From an uncultured Methylotenera sp. (lineage in GTDB: Bacteria > Pseudomonadota > Gammaproteobacteria > Burkholderiales > Methylophilaceae), in the NCBI RefSeq assembly GCF_946479685.1, contig NZ_CAMLGS010000024.1, positions 1 to 40,807 of the forward strand: DNA of 40,807 nucleotides, in the 5' to 3' direction. The notes beneath the pieces are model-generated. The model ran no database searches. It was not told the DNA's origin and saw only the letters and a program-made list of their open reading frames with translations. Positions 17,825-25,221 of the stretch are shown in pieces (position 1 is the first letter of the stretch; the number at the start of each line of letters is the position of its first letter). The translations under genes were made by a program, and so were the position numbers.

Positions 17825-18202
17825 CTATTTATCGTCGTATTTAATATATTTGAAGCGCACGTCATCATTTGGCGTGCCTGTTAAGGCACCACCTTCTTTA
17901 GCGGGCTGCCATGCGATAACAGACTCAATCTTCTTCGCTAATTCAAAATCTTTTTCGGTAATGCCTTTTGCGTCATGCGTGCATAACTTGACGATCACAA
18001 ACGCATAAGACACGGTTAAGTCAGGGTGATGCCACGCTGCTTCAGCCAAATGCCCTACCGTGTTCACCACCATCAGCGTCGCTTTCCAACCGCTGGTTTT
18101 ATACTTGCGGCGTATCCAGCCGTTTTCTAAATACCAGTGCGGGAGTTCAGCCGCTAGTCTTGCTTCGACTTCTTTCTCAGAAAATACAGGAGTTGTAGAC
18201 AT
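17825..18202 (-). CDS. phhB: Pterin-4a-carbinolamine dehydratase-like protein (C1 cofactor island)
   Basis: A 125-residue PCD/DCoH-fold protein. The active-site pattern is present: HLAEAAWHHPDL, Tyr at the usual spacing, CTHDAKGITEKDF. The enzyme dehydrates 4a-hydroxy-tetrahydropterins. PCD homologues recur in methanopterin gene islands of methylotrophs, where a role in the pterin cofactor has been proposed but is not proven to my knowledge. I prefer the ATG at 18202 to an upstream in-frame TTG (18223) because a GAAAG site fits it and the N-terminus then looks normal. It is the last gene of the minus-strand island, 50 bp after the kinase-fold gene. Confidence 0.88.
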   Translation of the reverse strand: MSTTPVFSEKEVEARLAAELPHWYLENGWIRRKYKTSGWKATLMVVNTVGHLAEAAWHHPDLTVSYAFVIVKLCTHDAKGITEKDFELAKKIESVIAWQPAKEGGALTGTPNDDVRFKYIKYDDK

Positions 18203-18239
18203 AATAAAACTTTCTTTTAACAAGCCAATTTGTTAATAA

Positions 18240-18271
18240 ACTAGCAGCATCATCAACTAGCAGCATAATCA
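18240..18271. repeat. 16-bp tandem duplication across the mfnE stop codon
   Basis: ACTAGCAGCATCATCA (18240-18255) is followed directly by ACTAGCAGCATAATCA (18256-18271), differing at one base. The gene's stop codon lies at the junction (18253-18255), so the second copy encodes the C-terminal DYAAS and the first copy is mostly untranslated. Confidence 0.75.
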
Positions 18272-18909
18272 ACCATTAGCACATGGTTGGAGGCCACGCT
18301 TACATCATCTACGCGGCGCTTACTCAAGATAGGCTCTACCTCAGCATAATTGGTTTTATGCACCACATAGGTCTGGAAATGACGCTCCAGGCAATAATCA
18401 CCAAATGCATCATCTACCAGTTCATCCTGTACCAATGTTTGCAGCAGTACTGATTTTGCATTGGCGTAATCACTAAGTGGTTTGGACTTCACTAGCAGTA
18501 AGCGTTCCGCACCGATTTTATGGGCCAACCATGCACTTAAACTATCAGAAGTCACTTGCCAGCTTTTAGGAATAGTATCATCCGCCAATACCATTTTGCT
18601 CGGCAGCCATACAATCGCCCTATGCTGCCAGCCACGTTCGGCCAGCTCTAACTCGCTGCTTGCCGTGACTAAATTAGGGTTAATGCCTGTCAGCAGCAAG
18701 CCGAACTGATCCATCGCCAGCAATGCCAGATGATGCGCCATGGCATCATTGACCCCAGCGCGCTGCTGCGCCACGCGCACCGCATCGGCAAACACGCTGC
18801 CACCCGGTACAATAATCACTTTGCCATCGCTGATTTTAACCAGCATCTCTAGCCAACGCGGCAGCTCTGGTGAACCCAGTAAGCTACCCCCTAATTTTAC
18901 TACCCACAT
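18253..18909 (-). CDS. mfnE: Amino-acid-kinase-fold protein, MfnE-like (methylofuran biosynthesis)
   Basis: A 218-residue member of the aspartokinase/uridylate-kinase fold. The N-terminal VVKLGGSLLGSPEL is the phosphate-binding loop, and VIIVPGGSVFADAVR follows near residue 35. In Methanocaldococcus, MfnE phosphorylates the furan monophosphate to the diphosphate before coupling. In methylotrophs a homologue accompanies H4MPT/methylofuran genes. The MfnE role is inferred from fold, size and neighbours (MfnD-, MfnF-like genes). AAGGGG lies upstream of the ATG. Confidence 0.8.
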   Translation of the reverse strand: MWVVKLGGSLLGSPELPRWLEMLVKISDGKVIIVPGGSVFADAVRVAQQRAGVNDAMAHHLALLAMDQFGLLLTGINPNLVTASSELELAERGWQHRAIVWLPSKMVLADDTIPKSWQVTSDSLSAWLAHKIGAERLLLVKSKPLSDYANAKSVLLQTLVQDELVDDAFGDYCLERHFQTYVVHKTNYAEVEPILSKRRVDDVSVASNHVLMVDYAAS

Positions 18910-18940
18910 AAGCGACCCCTTGATTCGAAAGTAGGATTTA

Positions 18941-18991
18941 AAACTAAGACTAAAATAAAACGAAGATTAAAATAACACTAAGACTAAAAAC
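18941..18991. repeat. Three 17-bp tandem repeats
   Basis: AAACTAAGACTAAAATA, AAACGAAGATTAAAATA and ACACTAAGACTAAAAAC stand head to tail with exact 17-bp period. The third is the most diverged. They lie just upstream of mfnE. Confidence 0.75.
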
Positions 18992-19019
18992 TTATATTAA
19001 CAATTTATATTTAAACACT

Positions 19020-19051
19020 TATATAAATGCACTGGTATATAAAAGCACTGG
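19020..19051. repeat. Two 16-bp tandem repeats after pabB
   Basis: TATATAAATGCACTGG and TATATAAAAGCACTGG are adjacent and differ at one base. They stand 9 bp from the pabB stop codon. Confidence 0.75.
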
Positions 19052-19059
19052 GCTTAAAG

Positions 19060-20487
19060 TTAATCAGACTTACGACTGAAACACTCCACTACTTTTAGCA
19101 TACTGGAGGCTTTATCCCAAGTTTCCACATACTCTTTTTCCACATCAGAGTCTGCAACGATGCCACCGCCAGCATAAAAGCTAAGCTCACCCTCACCAGT
19201 TTGTTTTTCTACATAAACCGCCGTACGTATTGCAATATTGGTATCCATATTGCCATCAAACCCAATATAACCAATCGCACCGCAATAGACACCGCGCCGA
19301 TGCGGTTCTAATTCTTCAATAATTTGCATGGCACGTAGCTTAGGCGCCCCTGTGATAGAACCACCAGGGAAACAACCGCGCAATAAGTCGATTGCCGATT
19401 TATTTGCCAGCAGCTCCCCAGTAACGATACTAACCAGGTGATGCACATTGGCAAAACTTTGTAATTGGAATAATTTATCTGCTTTCACGGAACCTGTCTT
19501 ACAGTTTTTGCTGATGTCGTTGCGCAGCAAATCGACAATCATCAGGTTCTCTGCTCTATCCTTCAGGCTTTCTAACAAGTCTTTAGCATATAGTGCATCT
19601 TGTTCTGCATCTGCAGCACGCGGCCTAGTGCCCTTAATTGGCCGAGTCTCCACATACCCATCTACCACTTGTAAAAATCGCTCAGGCGAGCCGGAAACCA
19701 CCTGCATATGCCCTAAATTCATATATGCCATAAACGGTGCCGGGCTTATTGCTCTTAACTTCTGGTAGAAAGTCCAAGCATCACCACGCGCTGTCACCGA
19801 GAAGCGCTGCGCCAGATTAACCTGATAACAGTCGCCTTCATGAATGTAGGTTTTTATCGCATTAAAAGCCTTGGTATAAGCTGCCTTATCCATATTAGAA
19901 CGCACTGCAGAGGTGATTTCAAAGCCAGACTGTTGTTCAGTGTCAAGCTCAGTCACCTCATCAAACAGCGCACATAGCACTGGCCAGTCAGCATGCGTTT
20001 GCTGATCAAAGCCATTAGAAACTAAATGTGCAGTTTTAGCGCGATGGTCCACAATCAACGCCCAGTCATAAATACCAACTTGCATCTGCGGCATCAGGCC
20101 ATCATCTGCTGCGGTATTTTCTAACTTCTCTACCCGCCTTGCTAAATCATAACCAAAATAACCAACCGCACCACCGGTAAAAGGCCATGCTGACTTTTCA
20201 GCACGCAGCGGCGCTAAGGCGTCATTGACCAATTTAAAGGGATCTTCAAGCGATAGGTGTGTGTTATCTTTACTCACCACCTCGGTCTGCTGGCCATTGC
20301 TAGTAAAGGTGATAAAAGGTTTAGCCACCAAAATATCATAATGACCATATTGGCTACCGGCTTTACCTGTCACGGGGTCTGGCAGTTGTCCGCTGTCTAA
20401 AAACATTGCCCAAGGCAGGTGAGCGATGCGCGCAAAATATTGCGCACTATCTGCTAGATAATGCAGTTGATGCTTTAAAAAACTCAT
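19060..20487 (-). CDS. pabB: Aminodeoxychorismate synthase component I (PabB)
   Basis: A 475-residue chorismate-binding enzyme that converts chorismate and ammonia to 4-amino-4-deoxychorismate on the way to p-aminobenzoate. The PIKGTRPR motif (283-290, Lys285) marks PabB; anthranilate synthase has PIAGT. Further chorismate-binding motifs are IVDLLRND, CFPGGSITGAPK and FYAGGGIVADSD. p-Aminobenzoate is needed for folate and is also the acceptor used by beta-RFAP synthase (MptG, encoded at 34360-35349) for methanopterin, which explains its place here. Its start overlaps the stop of the MfnF-like gene by 4 bp. No PabC fusion is seen. Confidence 0.95.
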   Translation of the reverse strand: MSFLKHQLHYLADSAQYFARIAHLPWAMFLDSGQLPDPVTGKAGSQYGHYDILVAKPFITFTSNGQQTEVVSKDNTHLSLEDPFKLVNDALAPLRAEKSAWPFTGGAVGYFGYDLARRVEKLENTAADDGLMPQMQVGIYDWALIVDHRAKTAHLVSNGFDQQTHADWPVLCALFDEVTELDTEQQSGFEITSAVRSNMDKAAYTKAFNAIKTYIHEGDCYQVNLAQRFSVTARGDAWTFYQKLRAISPAPFMAYMNLGHMQVVSGSPERFLQVVDGYVETRPIKGTRPRAADAEQDALYAKDLLESLKDRAENLMIVDLLRNDISKNCKTGSVKADKLFQLQSFANVHHLVSIVTGELLANKSAIDLLRGCFPGGSITGAPKLRAMQIIEELEPHRRGVYCGAIGYIGFDGNMDTNIAIRTAVYVEKQTGEGELSFYAGGGIVADSDVEKEYVETWDKASSMLKVVECFSRKSD

Positions 20488-21548
20488 CTAGACAGCCCCA
20501 GCGAAGCGACTGCAAAAGCTGGAAAACAAACCTTTGCCATATTTTTGATTACACTACTTTCTGCACTAATAAAATCACTCACGGAGCGATATGGAATTCC
20601 TAATTGCTGCGCTAATGCTGCGGTCAAAAACTCACCGGCACCAGCACCTATCAACTGCAAAGCAGCCTCAGCATTTTCCTCAGTCTTTTGCTGTAAGGAT
20701 AACTTGCTTAACACCGCCTGTCGCACCAAACTAAGCTGCGCATGCTTAAACGCGTGGGCAAGCCCCACCCAGGCAGATAAAGGTGCGTCATGTGCATCCC
20801 AGCCTACCATTCTGGCAATGCGCCGTGCGCTGGCCGCCACATTTTTTCCAGCACCGTCTGCTGTATCCGCCATATTATCCTCTGGCGCTAATTCACCGGT
20901 TAAGGTGTAAACATCCGCGGTAGTTGCAAAATGCTCAGCTGCCACATTGACCAACTGCCCGGAGAACGGGATTTTTTGCGCCAATGCCATCAATGGCGTG
21001 CGCACTACCCCAGTATAAACCAACTCATCAAACTGCATACGTGCGGCATCGGTAAAACCCAACACATGCGGCTTGCCATCAGTTAATAACGCAATATCTG
21101 TGGTGGTGCTGCCAATATCTATAAATATCGCCTGCGGCAACTTTTGCGCCAAATAATGCATGCTGGCTAGCCAGTTCATCGACGCAATATCAGCCGTAAA
21201 CTCGGCTACTGCCTCTAACGCTACAAAGCCCTTATTACCAGCAAAAAACTTTAGCTGTACATCAGGGCTTATTGCACCAAGTTTGCGTTGCATCGTCTGC
21301 GCAATTGCCAATACGCCACTGTAGCGATCTGGGAATATATCGGCCAATTCCCCTGTCATGGTCACCATATGTGATTCCGCCTGCATAGCAAGCAAAATGA
21401 CATCAATCGCTGACTCCAGCTCGTTTAGCCCACGCCACAAAGGGCAATAGACCTGATGGGCCTCTAGCACATGCCCTTGTGCGTCAATTAACACCGCCTT
21501 CAGGTGAGCCCCGCCCACATCCCAACCAATGATATGCTGCTGACTCAT
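20484..21548 (-). CDS. mfnF: H4MPT-linked C1 pathway protein, MfnF-like
   Basis: A 354-residue protein of the hydantoinase/acetate-kinase-like ATPase fold. The two phosphate-binding turns are visible: IGWDVGGAHLKAVL at the N-terminus and IFIDIGSTTTDIALL at about 140-154. It matches the family long annotated as probable H4MPT-linked C1 transfer pathway protein. As I recall, the archaeal homologue MfnF joins the furan diphosphate to gamma-glutamyl-tyramine in methanofuran synthesis. In methylotrophs the cofactor is methylofuran. The assignment is from family memory and context. It overlaps both neighbours by 4 bp, forming a tight mfnD-mfnF-pabB operon. Confidence 0.85.
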   Translation of the reverse strand: MSQQHIIGWDVGGAHLKAVLIDAQGHVLEAHQVYCPLWRGLNELESAIDVILLAMQAESHMVTMTGELADIFPDRYSGVLAIAQTMQRKLGAISPDVQLKFFAGNKGFVALEAVAEFTADIASMNWLASMHYLAQKLPQAIFIDIGSTTTDIALLTDGKPHVLGFTDAARMQFDELVYTGVVRTPLMALAQKIPFSGQLVNVAAEHFATTADVYTLTGELAPEDNMADTADGAGKNVAASARRIARMVGWDAHDAPLSAWVGLAHAFKHAQLSLVRQAVLSKLSLQQKTEENAEAALQLIGAGAGEFLTAALAQQLGIPYRSVSDFISAESSVIKNMAKVCFPAFAVASLGLSR

Positions 21549-22582
21549 AGGGTGATAACCACCTGTTTCTTGGCTAGATTCGGCATAACAAACTTATCAT
21601 TCAATACACAATCCATGATTAATTTAGCAGGATTATAATCCAAGGCCTGCTCCAGCCCTACATAGCTGGTGGTCAGGCGCGGGTTAATCTCAATCACATA
21701 AATCTTATCGCCATGCGCGGTATCTACAATTACATCCACACCCACATAACCCAGCGCATCCGGCAGCATCTTGGCAATCTTTCTGGCAATGGTTTCAAAA
21801 CGCTGCCAGTAGGCAGACATACCGTTAATGGTGATGCCAGACAAACTAAAATGATTACCCTCTCGCGTGATGTGCTGCTCATTGCAACTTAACAGCCAGG
21901 CCTTGCCATTGCGGCACAGCATAGAAAAACTGGCTGCGACACCAGCCTGATAAGGCTGTGCTAAATAGGTCAAATAACGCTCGTCCTGCTTAATCCAATG
22001 CGTTAAGTCATTTATTGAATCAAATAACTCAATGCCTTCACATCCTGCACCATCTTCTGGTTTGGCGACCCAAGTGCTGATATTCTCTGTATTTAGCTGC
22101 TCATGCTTACCTGCCACCAGGTCTTCCCCGGCATACACGGGTAAAGTATGTATCTTCGCTTCTTGGAGCGCTTCAAAGCACAAAGTCTTACTGGTACCAA
22201 TTAAGGTCGCATCAAAACCACAGCCTAAAAATAACGTACCTTTGTCATGACTGGCATAACATAACTCGCTCAACTCCAGCAGAACGCCATTGGTTTCCGG
22301 CGCAATCAACCACACTAATTCCACACTAGCTACTGCTTCAGTAAACACATGATTAAACTGACCCGGCGCAACAGCTAGGCTATGAGCCGCCAATACTGGT
22401 GGCGGCAACCGGTCATCATGCAAGGTCACGATTTCATATTGATTCATCTCGGCCAGATTGCGCAACAAGGCATCGCGCATCAGCGAACCTTCATTCACCA
22501 AAGACTCTGGCAATGCCTCCTCACTTAAGCCACCGCCAGTAATATACTCACAAACTAATATTTTTTTTAATGCTTCGATGAT
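21545..22582 (-). CDS. mfnD: ATP-grasp ligase, MfnD-like, with probable non-canonical start
   Basis: An ATP-grasp amide ligase, most like MfnD, which adds glutamate to tyramine in archaeal methanofuran synthesis; bacterial methylofuran contains tyrosine, so the exact substrate here is open. Visible are the ATP-binding VAKPEDGAGCEGI and the metal-binding GYVGVDVIVD...YVIEINPRLTTSYVGL. The only ATG/GTG/TTG near the front is TTG 22513, which would cut off the frame upstream. That frame encodes KKILVCEYITGGGLSEEAL, a typical first strand and Gly-rich turn, and stays open to a TAA. It has no canonical start. ATC 22582, 6 nt after AGGA (22589-22592), is the best candidate. Stop overlaps mfnF by 4 bp. 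Confidence 0.82.
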   Translation of the reverse strand: MIEALKKILVCEYITGGGLSEEALPESLVNEGSLMRDALLRNLAEMNQYEIVTLHDDRLPPPVLAAHSLAVAPGQFNHVFTEAVASVELVWLIAPETNGVLLELSELCYASHDKGTLFLGCGFDATLIGTSKTLCFEALQEAKIHTLPVYAGEDLVAGKHEQLNTENISTWVAKPEDGAGCEGIELFDSINDLTHWIKQDERYLTYLAQPYQAGVAASFSMLCRNGKAWLLSCNEQHITREGNHFSLSGITINGMSAYWQRFETIARKIAKMLPDALGYVGVDVIVDTAHGDKIYVIEINPRLTTSYVGLEQALDYNPAKLIMDCVLNDKFVMPNLAKKQVVITL

Positions 22583-22805
22583 GAATATTCCTTTTTAGCT
22601 ACATGACCTTATTACTGCACGATAAGTTGTGCTTTGTATTAATTAAAAGCCGCAAAATTAAGGGCACGCAAACCGCACAGAAGCTGGGATAATATGCCCT
22701 AAACACAAAGCCTATAGCCATTGAAAGGATAGGCTAAGACAGCAATTACAAAGTACCCAACACCGTTACAGCTACAGCCAACACATTAAGTTTCTTGAGA
22801 GATAA
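22583..22805. other. Divergent control region mfnD / hisA-like gene
   Basis: About 220 bp that must hold promoters for both C1-cofactor transcription units. AGGA for mfnD lies at 22589-22592 and GAGAGA for the HisA-like gene about 5 nt before 22806. I could not pick -10/-35 elements with confidence. Confidence 0.4.
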
Positions 22806-23534
22806 ATGCAAATAATTCCAGTGATTGATCTACTAAACGGCATTGTCGTTCACGCAAAAAAAGGTGAGCGCCTACGCTATCAGGCAATCGCCTCTGCACT
22901 TACCCCCTCTAGCCAGCCTTTGGATATTGTAGCCGCTTTAATGGCACTCTCTCCTTTTCAGCAGCTATACATTGCAGACCTCAATGCAATACAAAAGCTC
23001 CCCAATACGCAAAATGACTCGCAGCAAAACAACTTAAGCGTGATTACCGCTATTGCTCAGCACTATCCTAATCTCACACTATGGGTAGATGCAGGTATCA
23101 GCAATCAGGCAGAGCTTGATTTATGGGCATCTCTACCGATAAAGCTGATATTGGGTAGTGAAAACTTCTGCAGCATAGAACAATACTTAGCCATCTCTCA
23201 GGCGATTGGCACGCAAAGCATCCTCTCATTAGATTTTATGCCTACCGGCTATCAGGGCCCACAAGAGCTATTAGCCAGCAATACTTACTGGCCGCAAGAG
23301 GTGATTGTCATGTCGCTTGCACATGTGGGGGCGAATCAAGGTGTCAATCAAGCACTGCTAGCACAGCTTAAAGCACAGGCTGGCGGCGATTTTAACTTAT
23401 ATGCCGCTGGTGGCGTTAGGGATATCGCAGATTTAAATGCACTCAGCGCTTTAGGTATACATGGTGCACTCATCGCTACTGCCCTGCATAGTAAGCAACT
23501 GACACAGCAGCAATTAGCCTCACTGCAACAATAA
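22806..23534 (+). CDS. HisA/HisF-related TIM-barrel protein of the C1 cofactor island
   Basis: A 242-residue (beta-alpha)8 barrel related to the HisA isomerase. Retained: Asp7 or 8 in IIPVIDLLNG, an Asp in ILSLDFMPTGYQG, and the phosphate-binding AAGGVRDIADL. Changed: the HisA-typical VRLxQGDY loop is VHAKKGERLRYQ. So it probably binds a phosphosugar-like substrate but is not the histidine enzyme. Related hisAF-type proteins occur in methanogens and in H4MPT islands of methylotrophs; the reaction is unknown to me. It is divergent from the mfnD operon and ends in a strong bidirectional terminator. Confidence 0.85.
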   Translation: MQIIPVIDLLNGIVVHAKKGERLRYQAIASALTPSSQPLDIVAALMALSPFQQLYIADLNAIQKLPNTQNDSQQNNLSVITAIAQHYPNLTLWVDAGISNQAELDLWASLPIKLILGSENFCSIEQYLAISQAIGTQSILSLDFMPTGYQGPQELLASNTYWPQEVIVMSLAHVGANQGVNQALLAQLKAQAGGDFNLYAAGGVRDIADLNALSALGIHGALIATALHSKQLTQQQLASLQQ

Positions 23535-23560
23535 AAAAGCCCGAATAATCGGGCTTTTTT
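23533..23560. terminator. Bidirectional terminator between hisA-like gene and phi
   Basis: AAAAAAGCCCGA / TCGGGCTTTTTT with a 4-nt loop: a GC-rich stem with A and T runs on both flanks, between convergent genes. It starts at the HisA-like stop codon. Confidence 0.92.
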
Positions 23561-23610
23561 ACAACTAAAACCACTATAGCCTACAGCTATAGCAGCTTGC
23601 GACCTTACAA

Positions 23611-24150
23611 CTACTCAAGGTTTGCGTGGATAGCGCGCATGCCTTCTTCAGTTAAGCCTTTTGCAAAGATCAAATCAGCAATAGTAGCTTCTAAGAATAG
23701 CAATGTTGAAAGCTCAAATTGTGAACCCATAGGCATACCGTTAGTCAACGGGAAGCTGCTGTCATTACCAATTTGGATAGTTAAGTCAGCTGCGTCAGCC
23801 ATTGGTGAAGATTTCTTCATAGAAATCACTACTAATTTAGCACCAACAGATTTTGCTTTTTTCACGAATGGCAATAGTGTTTCTGTACCGCCTGAACCTG
23901 AAACCAAAATCAACAAATCACCAGCTTTGATCGCTGGAGTTACCACTTCACCGATCATGCTTACGTTGTAACCAGCGTGCACTAAGCGCATTGCGAAGAA
24001 ACGTGATACTAACAATGAACGGCCAGCTCCACCGATAAATGTACGGCCAGCACCTTCAACCAGCTTCAATAGCTCTGCTGATTTAGAATTGTCTGTTTCA
24101 GCCAAGATGCTTGTTAACTTGTCTAAAATTAGTTTTTGACTACTACTCAT
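23611..24150 (-). CDS. hxlB: 6-phospho-3-hexuloisomerase
   Basis: A 179-residue SIS-domain isomerase that converts D-arabino-3-hexulose 6-phosphate to fructose 6-phosphate, the second step of RuMP formaldehyde fixation. The SIS fold is visible: RTFIGGAGRSLLVSRFFAMRL, then LILVSGSGGTETLLPFV (about 95-111) and KLVVISMKKSSPMADAAD. The usual position downstream of hps is kept, but a hairpin with a T run lies between them, so its expression may be lower than that of hps. Often called phi or hpi. Confidence 0.97.
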   Translation of the reverse strand: MSSSQKLILDKLTSILAETDNSKSAELLKLVEGAGRTFIGGAGRSLLVSRFFAMRLVHAGYNVSMIGEVVTPAIKAGDLLILVSGSGGTETLLPFVKKAKSVGAKLVVISMKKSSPMADAADLTIQIGNDSSFPLTNGMPMGSQFELSTLLFLEATIADLIFAKGLTEEGMRAIHANLE

Positions 24151-24197
24151 GATATTTCCTTATCGAATCAATGATTTTAGTGAATACTTAAAATCGC

Positions 24198-24235
24198 AAA
24201 AAAAATCCCGACCCATTACTGAGTCAGGATTTTTT
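24198..24235 (-). terminator. Terminator-like hairpin between hps and phi
   Basis: On the minus strand, a stem AAATCC-(T/C)-GAC type (one A-C mismatch) with a 10-nt loop is followed by eight T residues. It stands downstream of hps and upstream of phi, so it would end part of the hps transcripts. Confidence 0.7.
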
Positions 24236-24243
24236 AACCGTTC

Positions 24244-24267
24244 ATTTCAATAAAAACTTATTGAAAT
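24244..24267 (-). other. Perfect 10-bp hairpin directly after the hps stop codon
   Basis: ATTTCAATAA / TTATTGAAAT with a 4-nt loop, 8 nt after the hps stop. It is AT-only apart from one G-C pair and has no T run of its own. It may protect the 3' end of the hps mRNA. Confidence 0.5.
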
Positions 24268-24275
24268 AGCTTAAA

Positions 24276-24908
24276 TTAAGCGTGAACGATAGATGTGATT
24301 TCTGCAGCAGCAGCAGCTGGATCAGCAGCGCCGTAGATTGCAGCACCAGCAACGATGATTGTTGCGCCAGCGTCTTTAACTTGTTTAGCTGTAGCAGCTT
24401 TAACGCCACCAGCAACAGAGATTTCAACGCCTAGGTTCAAGCCAGCAACCAATGCTAAGTCAGCAAATGGAGTTTGACCAGCAGCTTGTTGGTCTAAACC
24501 AGTGTGCACGCCGATGATGTGTGCGCCAGCAGCAGCAGCAGCTTTAGTAACAGCAGCTTTGTCAGCAACGTTGATCAAGTCGATTTGTGCTTTTTTGCCG
24601 TATTTGTTAGCAGCATCGATTACACCTTTGATTGTACCCATATCAGAAATACCTAATACAGTAACGATGTCAGCACCAGCTTTGTAGAATGGCTCAGCTT
24701 CGTAGAAACCAGCGTCAGCTGTTTTCAAGTCAACTAAGATTTTGTTGTTTGGGAATTTAGCACGTAATGTTTCAAGCAATTTGATACCGTTGTGCTTGAT
24801 GCATGGTGTACCGATTTCAAGGATGTCCACGTGTGGAGCAACTGTTGTTGCTAATGCAACTGTTGCGTCGAAATCTAATGAATCTAATGCCATTTGTGTT
24901 AATGCCAT
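24276..24908 (-). CDS. hxlA: 3-hexulose-6-phosphate synthase
   Basis: A 210-residue aldolase of the orotidine-decarboxylase superfamily that condenses formaldehyde with ribulose 5-phosphate, the entry step of the RuMP cycle. The metal/phosphate site residues are in ILVDLKTADAG (Asp60, Lys62, Asp65), GVHTGLDQQ and VEISVAGGVK. The C-terminal part is strongly alanine-rich. Codon use is very uniform (GCA/GCT for Ala, GTT/GTA for Val), as expected for a highly expressed gene. GGAG lies 7 nt before the ATG. Also called hps. Confidence 0.98.
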   Translation of the reverse strand: MALTQMALDSLDFDATVALATTVAPHVDILEIGTPCIKHNGIKLLETLRAKFPNNKILVDLKTADAGFYEAEPFYKAGADIVTVLGISDMGTIKGVIDAANKYGKKAQIDLINVADKAAVTKAAAAAGAHIIGVHTGLDQQAAGQTPFADLALVAGLNLGVEISVAGGVKAATAKQVKDAGATIIVAGAAIYGAADPAAAAAEITSIVHA

Positions 24909-24987
24909 GGTGTTTCTCCGTTTAATAATTTTAAGAATTACATTTATTGCTATTTTGCGAAACTCGACTCACACCAAACTTTAGCCA

Positions 24988-25017
24988 ATTATTCGCAATT
25001 AATTACGAGATAGTCAG
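24988..25017 (-). promoter_or_regulatory. Putative promoter of hps
   Basis: On the minus strand CTGACT (25012-25017), 18 bp, AATAAT (24988-24993), about 80 bp upstream of the start codon. The -35 is a moderate match. It lies downstream of the tal terminator, so hps needs its own promoter. Confidence 0.35.
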
Positions 25018-25051
25018 CTTAAGAATAACTGCGTTTCGACTTTCACTAGTT

Positions 25052-25073
25052 CGAATTTAAGTGCCTAAATTCG
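25052..25073. promoter_or_regulatory. Inverted repeat in the hps control region, possible operator
   Basis: Perfect 8-bp arms CGAATTTA (25052-25059) and TAAATTCG (25066-25073), 6-bp centre, about 35 bp upstream of the putative hps -35. This is a plausible place for an activator. No regulator gene is adjacent to suggest which protein binds. Confidence 0.4.
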
Positions 25074-25078
25074 GCCTC

Positions 25079-25111
25079 ATAAAAAACTGGACACTCATGG
25101 TAAATGCCCAG
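25079..25111 (-). terminator. Rho-independent terminator after tal
   Basis: On the minus strand CTGGGCA / TGTCCAG (7 bp including one G-U pair) with an 11-nt loop, followed by six T residues. It would end the tal transcript before hps. Confidence 0.75.
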
Positions 25112-25221
25112 CTAATTTATGTCAATTCTAAAGCGCAACGATTACGCTTTAATTACAAAAATAATACCAAGTTTAATACTGAATGCATTTAAAACAGGGG
25201 TATTAAATTAAAACCAAGGTA

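Larger units (their letters stand above)
18910..19059. other. AT-rich repeat-bearing spacer between pabB and mfnE
   Basis: 150 bp containing three 17-bp tandem units (18941-18991) and two 16-bp units (19020-19051), with no reading frame of note. A promoter for mfnE-pcd may lie here, but the AT-richness makes motif picking unreliable. Confidence 0.5.

Noticed and set aside
18910..19059. CRISPR-like or iteron origin in the pabB-mfnE spacer
   Set aside because: The 16- and 17-bp units are directly adjacent with no spacers, too few, and no replication gene is near; simple tandem duplication explains them.
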